From Ignavibacteriota bacterium (GTDB taxonomy: Bacteria; Bacteroidota; Ignavibacteria; SZUA-365), in contig JACRFB010000022.1 of the NCBI GenBank assembly GCA_016218045.1, positions 1 to 64,000 on the forward strand: a DNA stretch of 64,000 nucleotides, in the 5' to 3' direction. A program made the translations under genes and the position numbers. The stretch's first letter is position 1; every line of letters starts with the position of its first letter. Below are positions 60,546-64,000 of this stretch, one piece after another. Under the pieces are notes generated by a model that was not told the DNA's origin, searched no databases, and was given only the letters and a program-made list of their open reading frames with translations.

Positions 60546-62657
60546 ATGCAAAAGAAATACCGATCAATCCTATTCGGGGTTGCAAGTCTGTTGTGCCTGT
60601 TCGCACCGTATCCGATCATTGCACAGTGGGCTCAGACGAATGGACCGTTCGGCGGTTTTGCCGATGCCATGGTAATGTCCGGAACCACTCTCATCGCCGG
60701 GACAAGCGCCGGCGTGTATGTCTCGTCCGACAACGGGGCCACTTGGAACTCGCGGAACATTGGTCTGACAAATCCTCGCGTGGAAGCGCTGGCGGTGTCG
60801 GGCAGTCTGCTCTATGCAAGCGCGGGCAGTATAAGTGGTCCGCGCGAGGTGTTCCGGTCCTTGGATCTCGGACTGACGTGGACGAAGTCCAACACCGGAA
60901 TGACAAGCACGGATATCCGCGCCCTGTGCATCCACGGCGGGTACGTTCTCGCAGGAACGGAGGCGGGAATTTTTCGCGCGAATACGTCCGGCGGAAGCTG
61001 GTCCAAAGTCACCTCGGGCACGTTGGGAACTTCCATGGTCCACGCGCTCACTGTCAGCGGCTCCTATGTCGTGGCGGGCTCCGCCGACGGTGTGTATCGG
61101 TCGGCCGACGCGGGACGGACATGGAAGAAATCGAGCAGCGGACTTCCGGGGAGCAGCCCGCGCATCCGCGCGCTCTGCGCCGCGGGGAGCGATTTATACG
61201 CAGGTGGTGATGCGGGCGTGTTCTACTCGTCAAACGGGGGAGGCAAGTGGACGGCGAGGAACACCGGGCTTGTGAACATAACGAATACCGGCATCCCGCC
61301 TGTGTACTCCCTCGCGGCGAATGGATCGCTGGTGTACGCGGGCACCTACGATGGCGGCGTCCTGAAGTCGACAAACAAGGGGGCAAATTGGACTCCCACT
61401 TCGATGACGTTCACCACGAAGATGATGGCTGTCAGCGGTGCGGCTGTCTTCGCCGGCACGACAAACAGTCTGCAACGAAGCATGAACGGCGGTGCGAGCT
61501 GGGCGCCAGCGAATAGCGGGATACTCGGATCATACGTGTACGCCTTCGCATCGGATGGAGCGATGCTCCTGGCGGGTGTGACGCAAACGGGGAGCGGAAC
61601 TGTGACCATGACCACCGACGGCGGCGCGTCATGGCTGCCCGGCGCGGCACAGCTCAGCATCATCGACGCCTTCCTTGTAAACGGGAGCGAGATCCTCGCC
61701 GGGTCGTGGAACGGCTTGTGGCGCTCAATCGATCATGGCTCAACCTGGACGAAAATTTCGACACTCAACTATATCAAGGCCTTCGCCAACGATGGCACGG
61801 CGCTCTTCATGGGCCTCAATGCCTGCTGTTCCACATCCTACAATGGTGTGTATCGCTCGAACGACGGCGGTACGACCTGGATCATGTCAAACAATGGCCT
61901 CACGGAAACAAAAGTCGAGGCGCTCGCCGTGGGCGAAAACGTCCTCTTCGCGGGCACGGCCGGAGGCGGCGTGTTCCGCAGCGACGATCACGCGGCGAGC
62001 TGGACCGCAGTGAACAACGGTCTCACCGACATGAACATCCGCGCTCTCGTTTTCGCGGGATCAGTGCTGTATGCCGGGACGGCGGGAGGCCAGGTGTTCA
62101 CGTCGACCGACGGTGCCGCATCCTGGTCGTGGGCGGGCGCCGGTCTGACCTCCGCAGCAGTGAATACACTCATTGCGGACGGCAGCGCCATGTACGCCGG
62201 TACCACGAACGGCGTGTTCGCAACGAACAACAACGGTGTTTCCTGGAACGACGTGAGCGCGGGCATGACCGGATGGAAACATGTGGAAGCCCTGCAGATT
62301 TTTGGGAGCGAGATTTTTGCAGGCACAGTGGGTCATGGTGTATGGAAACGCCCGCTGTCTCAATTGCCGAAACATATCGCGGAGAAACGGCCGTCGACAA
62401 TTCGTCTGGAACAGAACCACCCGAATCCATTCAATCCCTCAACGACGATCCGCTACACACTCCCGGAGAACGGGGCAGTGACGCTCCGCGTGTATGATCA
62501 CACAGGCCGTCTCGTCGGCGAGCTGGAAAATGGAATCAAGGACGCGGGAACACACACCGTTCTCTTCGACGCATCACACCTCGCGAGCGGCGTGTACTTC
62601 TACCGCCTCGAGGCGCTGGGACAGGCGCGCATGGGCACGATGATGCTCCTCAGGTAA
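60546..62657 (+). CDS. Secreted BNR/sortilin-like propeller protein with T9SS domain
   Basis: The 703-residue protein starts at ATG 60546, with GGAGG 9 bases upstream. The signal peptide ends 'APYPIIAQ'. About twelve repeats of around 45-50 residues carry 'AGTxxGVYxSxDxGxxW', the Asp-box of BNR/sortilin-type propellers. The end ('NHPNPFNPSTTIRYTLPENG', 'DHTGRL', 'SGVYFYRLEA') is a classic T9SS sorting domain. Similar proteins in this phylum are large extracellular binding scaffolds. Confidence 0.9.
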   Translation: MQKKYRSILFGVASLLCLFAPYPIIAQWAQTNGPFGGFADAMVMSGTTLIAGTSAGVYVSSDNGATWNSRNIGLTNPRVEALAVSGSLLYASAGSISGPREVFRSLDLGLTWTKSNTGMTSTDIRALCIHGGYVLAGTEAGIFRANTSGGSWSKVTSGTLGTSMVHALTVSGSYVVAGSADGVYRSADAGRTWKKSSSGLPGSSPRIRALCAAGSDLYAGGDAGVFYSSNGGGKWTARNTGLVNITNTGIPPVYSLAANGSLVYAGTYDGGVLKSTNKGANWTPTSMTFTTKMMAVSGAAVFAGTTNSLQRSMNGGASWAPANSGILGSYVYAFASDGAMLLAGVTQTGSGTVTMTTDGGASWLPGAAQLSIIDAFLVNGSEILAGSWNGLWRSIDHGSTWTKISTLNYIKAFANDGTALFMGLNACCSTSYNGVYRSNDGGTTWIMSNNGLTETKVEALAVGENVLFAGTAGGGVFRSDDHAASWTAVNNGLTDMNIRALVFAGSVLYAGTAGGQVFTSTDGAASWSWAGAGLTSAAVNTLIADGSAMYAGTTNGVFATNNNGVSWNDVSAGMTGWKHVEALQIFGSEIFAGTVGHGVWKRPLSQLPKHIAEKRPSTIRLEQNHPNPFNPSTTIRYTLPENGAVTLRVYDHTGRLVGELENGIKDAGTHTVLFDASHLASGVYFYRLEALGQARMGTMMLLR

Positions 62658-62760
62658 TACCGGGCAATTCTGTCGTGCCACTAATCCATTCGGGGTGTAC
62701 GGCGGTACGACACTCTCACTGTGATCCACAATTGTCGCATCATAAAAAGGAATTGACGCA

Positions 62761-64000
62761 ATGAAATACATATCTGTAAACAGACGACGCGAATCGGCAT
62801 GCAGACGGGGAACGGTACACACACGTGCCGCGGCATGCTTCCGGGGTACAATCGGTATGCTCATGCTGCTGTTCATTAGTGCCGCGAATCTGCACGCGCA
62901 GAATCAGGAGCTGTACTCCTGGGGATACAACTCTAACGGACAACTGGGCAACAACACAACCGCGAATACTAGCTCTCCGGGTCAGATCGGATCGAATGTG
63001 AACTGGGCGTTTGTCTCGTGCGGCAGCCGTTATACACTCGCAATCTCGACCGATGGTTCTCTGTATGCGTGGGGGAACAATGGTTCCGGGCAACTGGGTG
63101 ACGGCACACAACAGAACAGGTCAACACCCGTGCTGATTGGTACAGGGTACGTTTCTGTTGCGTGCGGCGCGCAACACACGCTGGCGATCAAAACGGACGG
63201 CTCACTGTGGGCTTGGGGTCACAACGCTTATGGGCAACTGGGCATCAATAATGCGATATGGCAATACTCACCCACCAGAGTGGGAAATGACGTCGACTGG
63301 TCTTCTGTGGCATGTGGTGATTACCATTCGCTTGCGATCAAGAACGACGGTTCCCTGTGGGCGTGGGGACGGAACAGTCTGGGACAGTTGGGCATACACT
63401 CCACAACATCCCAATCCGTTCCGACCAGGGTGGGATACGACTACAACTGGGCTTCAATCTCGGCCGGCGACAATCACACTGTGGCAATAAAAACAAACGG
63501 CGGTCTGTACGCGTGGGGACACAATGCCTACGGACAATTGGGTGATAACTCGACGGACACGCGCTTGTGGCCAGTCCAGATTGGACAGGATTTAAACTGG
63601 GCGACTGTCTCGTGCGGTCTGTACCATACCCTCGCAATCCGGAACGATGGTTCGTTATGGGCTTGGGGAAATGGGAGTTACGGCCAGCTCGGAATCGGGA
63701 GCACGCCGAGTGCGCAGTTGTATACTGAACGCGTGGGCAATGAATCGAATTGGGCGTCGGTCGCATGTGGCGACTATCACTCGCTTGCAATAAAAACCAA
63801 CGGCACCCTGTGGGCGTGGGGAAACGACTATGCTGGTCAGATGGGCGATGGCAACACTCAACAGAACGATCGGTATTCTCCGGGTCAGGTCGGTACTGCC
63901 ACAGATTGGGGGGCGATTGCGGCTGGGTACGCGCATTCAGTCGCGAGGTCATCCGCCTGCGCACCTCTCACGCCCGCCATCACGTCTTCTCCCGCGATTC
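62761..64000 (+). CDS. Secreted RCC1-repeat protein (cut by the window edge)
   Basis: From ATG 62761, behind AAGGA, the frame stays open to the right edge (413 codons). A basic N-terminus of about 30 residues is followed by a hydrophobic stretch ending 'ANLHAQ', so export is likely. Seven or so repeats of 'SWGxNxxGQLG' and 'VxCGxxHTLAIKxDGSLWAWG' are RCC1 blades, which form a seven-bladed propeller. After 'HSVARSSACAPLTP' a new, probably Ig-like or PKD-like section begins. A T9SS domain is expected beyond the window. Confidence 0.88.
   Translation, partial: MKYISVNRRRESACRRGTVHTRAAACFRGTIGMLMLLFISAANLHAQNQELYSWGYNSNGQLGNNTTANTSSPGQIGSNVNWAFVSCGSRYTLAISTDGSLYAWGNNGSGQLGDGTQQNRSTPVLIGTGYVSVACGAQHTLAIKTDGSLWAWGHNAYGQLGINNAIWQYSPTRVGNDVDWSSVACGDYHSLAIKNDGSLWAWGRNSLGQLGIHSTTSQSVPTRVGYDYNWASISAGDNHTVAIKTNGGLYAWGHNAYGQLGDNSTDTRLWPVQIGQDLNWATVSCGLYHTLAIRNDGSLWAWGNGSYGQLGIGSTPSAQLYTERVGNESNWASVACGDYHSLAIKTNGTLWAWGNDYAGQMGDGNTQQNDRYSPGQVGTATDWGAIAAGYAHSVARSSACAPLTPAITSSPAI

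Overview
The window looks like a chromosomal contig of a GC-rich, Gram-negative member of the Bacteroidota/Chlorobi lineage; Kapabacteria or Ignavibacteria-like is my best guess. The basis is the many exported proteins ending in type IX secretion (T9SS, Por) sorting domains, a TonB receptor/DUF4249 lipoprotein pair, paired DUF2723 membrane enzymes, and several candidate promoters close to the Bacteroidota form TTG-N19-TAnnTTTG. No rRNA, tRNA, CRISPR array or intact transposon was seen.

Layout. 1-2.5 kb: the end of glnA, a composite hairpin repeat, a three-gene HipBST-type toxin-antitoxin operon with three clean operators, and an IS3 remnant. 2.5-4.5 kb: a T9SS cargo protein. 4.7-5.7 kb: 63-bp and 21-bp tandem repeats that read as heptads on the minus strand. 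6.6-11.9 kb: an accessory island with a QueC-like/PD-(D/E)xK nuclease fusion and its translationally coupled partner, an IS30 remnant, a deletion-damaged hicBA module, and small genes whose stop codons fall in or beside attC-like sites, suggesting integron cassettes. 12.1-15.9 kb: a VWA-domain T9SS protein and a DUF1801 protein.

16.2-30.6 kb is housekeeping: an overlapping cluster aspS-hutI-ABC ATPase-DUF2723-DUF2723, a minus-strand operon ending in an STAS protein, a membrane protein, a DUF72 protein, a pspA-YbjN/Lys-Ala-tail pair, and an AMP-forming acyl-CoA ligase. 30.8-64 kb is dominated by envelope and secreted proteins: a 1954-residue DUF11/SdrD-type surface protein, a beta-barrel, LVIVD, FG-GAP, BNR and RCC1 propellers, an S1/P1-like nuclease, an esterase, a deacetylase-like protein and a cysteine-protease-like protein. 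Mixed among them are a hemerythrin, a sensor kinase, an Fe-alcohol dehydrogenase and a RidA protein.

A striking genome-wide habit is that many gene boundaries carry short G/A-rich tandem arrays of 7-, 8- or 9-nt units, different in sequence at each site. The most interesting candidate system is the QueC-nuclease fusion with its Met-Gly-starting partner at 7308-10033.
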